Positions 63,543 to 64,000 of a stretch of 64,000 bases of DNA are shown piece by piece. A program made the translations under genes and the position numbers. How positions within the stretch are numbered: position 1 is the first letter of the stretch; every line of letters starts with the position of its first letter. Below the pieces are notes generated by a model. That model was not told the origin of the DNA and did no database searches. It saw nothing but the letters and a program-made list of their open reading frames with translations. Source of the stretch: Kribbella italica (GTDB lineage: Bacteria; Actinomycetota; Actinomycetes; Propionibacteriales; Kribbellaceae); assembly GCF_014205135.1 (NCBI RefSeq), contig NZ_JACHMY010000001.1, forward strand, positions 1,364,001 to 1,428,000, in the 5' to 3' direction.

Positions 63543-64000
63543 ATGGGTCTCGTGACCAGTTCATCGCCCGAGGCGAGCACGACCCAGGGGGCCCGCGGCA
63601 CGTCCGTCGAGGCCGACCTCGGTTGGGCGCTCGGCGTGGTCTTCCGCCGGTACGTGAAGCAGAGCGCGCTCGCGCTCGAGGGCGTGCCGGGTGGCCCGCG
63701 CGGTTACCAGGTGCTCGCGACAGCCAACGTCGAGGGCCCGAAACGGCAGCTCGACCTGGCCGCGCAGCTGGAGATCGACCGGACGGTGATGACGTACCTG
63801 CTGGACGATCTGGAGAAGGCGGGCCTCGTCCAGCGGCAGCCGGATCCGGCGGACCGCCGCGCGCGGTTGATCGTTGCTACGCCGAAGGGTGTCGAGCTGC
63901 TCTGCGACCTCGAACGCCGCCTCCGGGCGACGGAGGACGAGGTGATGGGCGGTCTGGATGATGGGGAGCGGCTGATCTTTCGGATGTTGCTCCAGCGTGT
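63543..64000 (+). CDS. MarR family transcriptional regulator (3' end outside window)
   Basis: At least 152 residues are present and the frame is open at the window end. It has a MarR winged helix: PRGYQVLATANVEGPKRQL, LAAQLEIDRTVMTYLLDDLEKAGLV (recognition helix) and the wing QPDPADRRARLIVATPKG. Start may be the ATG at 63543 or a GTG 9 bp later; neither has a clear ribosome-binding site. It faces away from the azoreductase gene, with about 110 bp between starts. The A/T-rich stretch ACATATTCAATTCAGATCG (63498-63516) there is the likely shared control region. Confidence 0.85.
   Translation, partial: MGLVTSSSPEASTTQGARGTSVEADLGWALGVVFRRYVKQSALALEGVPGGPRGYQVLATANVEGPKRQLDLAAQLEIDRTVMTYLLDDLEKAGLVQRQPDPADRRARLIVATPKGVELLCDLERRLRATEDEVMGGLDDGERLIFRMLLQR

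Overview
The window reads as a chromosomal segment of a high-G+C actinomycete. Nearly every reading frame has G/C in third codon positions, GTG and TTG starts are common, and the core order rpsA, coaE, uvrB is the actinobacterial one. Gene content and GTAC-rich codon use suggest the Propionibacteriales, perhaps Kribbella or a relative. That is an inference from reading, not from a database comparison. I saw no rRNA, tRNA, CRISPR array, transposase or phage gene.

Layout. 1-2.8 kb: the end of a sugar ABC importer operon (solute-binding protein and two permeases). 2.7-17 kb: a cell-envelope glycan region with a glycosyltransferase/flippase pair, two multi-pass membrane proteins, a DUF2613 mini-protein, a GT4 glycosyltransferase, a methyltransferase, a 1365-residue AftD-like arabinofuranosyltransferase, an acyltransferase and a DUF3068 protein. 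The set resembles the aftD neighbourhood of mycobacteria. 17-23.4 kb: ordinary accessory genes, including three regulators with recognisable operator-like repeats, a secreted SGNH esterase and a kinase-like phosphotransferase.

23.4-35.1 kb: the core block of rpsA with a strong terminator, an AfsR-type regulator inserted on the other strand, coaE, and uvrB. Between coaE and uvrB lies a four-gene operon: a PrsW-fold protein that has lost protease residues and carries a zinc ribbon at each end, followed by three single-span membrane-anchored proteins. This operon is the best candidate for an undescribed system. 35.1-36.6 kb holds no gene but about sixteen degenerate copies of a 50-60 bp repeat with a larger unit superimposed.

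36.6-42.9 kb: acetyltransferase, short-chain dehydrogenase, MmcQ/YjbR protein, a TerC membrane protein under a yybP-ykoY (manganese) riboswitch, and a three-gene murein-peptide recycling operon (serine hydrolase, YkfB-like epimerase, YkfC-like NlpC/P60 peptidase). 43-56.6 kb: a cobalamin biosynthesis region (cobD, cobN, a fused ChlI/ChlD-type chelatase, cobO, cobB, and a CbiG-BluB fusion with an extra tail). Two cobalamin riboswitches sit before cobN and the chelatase gene, so B12 should repress cobalt insertion and later steps.

56.6-64 kb: a LURP-one-like protein, a LolA-like secreted protein with an ABC-2 exporter whose ATPase has a long repetitive N-terminal extension, a 0.7 kb gene-free stretch with tandem repeats and a 44-bp palindrome, an RlmA-type methyltransferase, an azoreductase and a divergent MarR regulator cut by the window end. 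A recurring theme is G+C-rich tandem repeats just beyond gene ends (35.2, 40.0, 57.3 and 61.0 kb), each of a different family.
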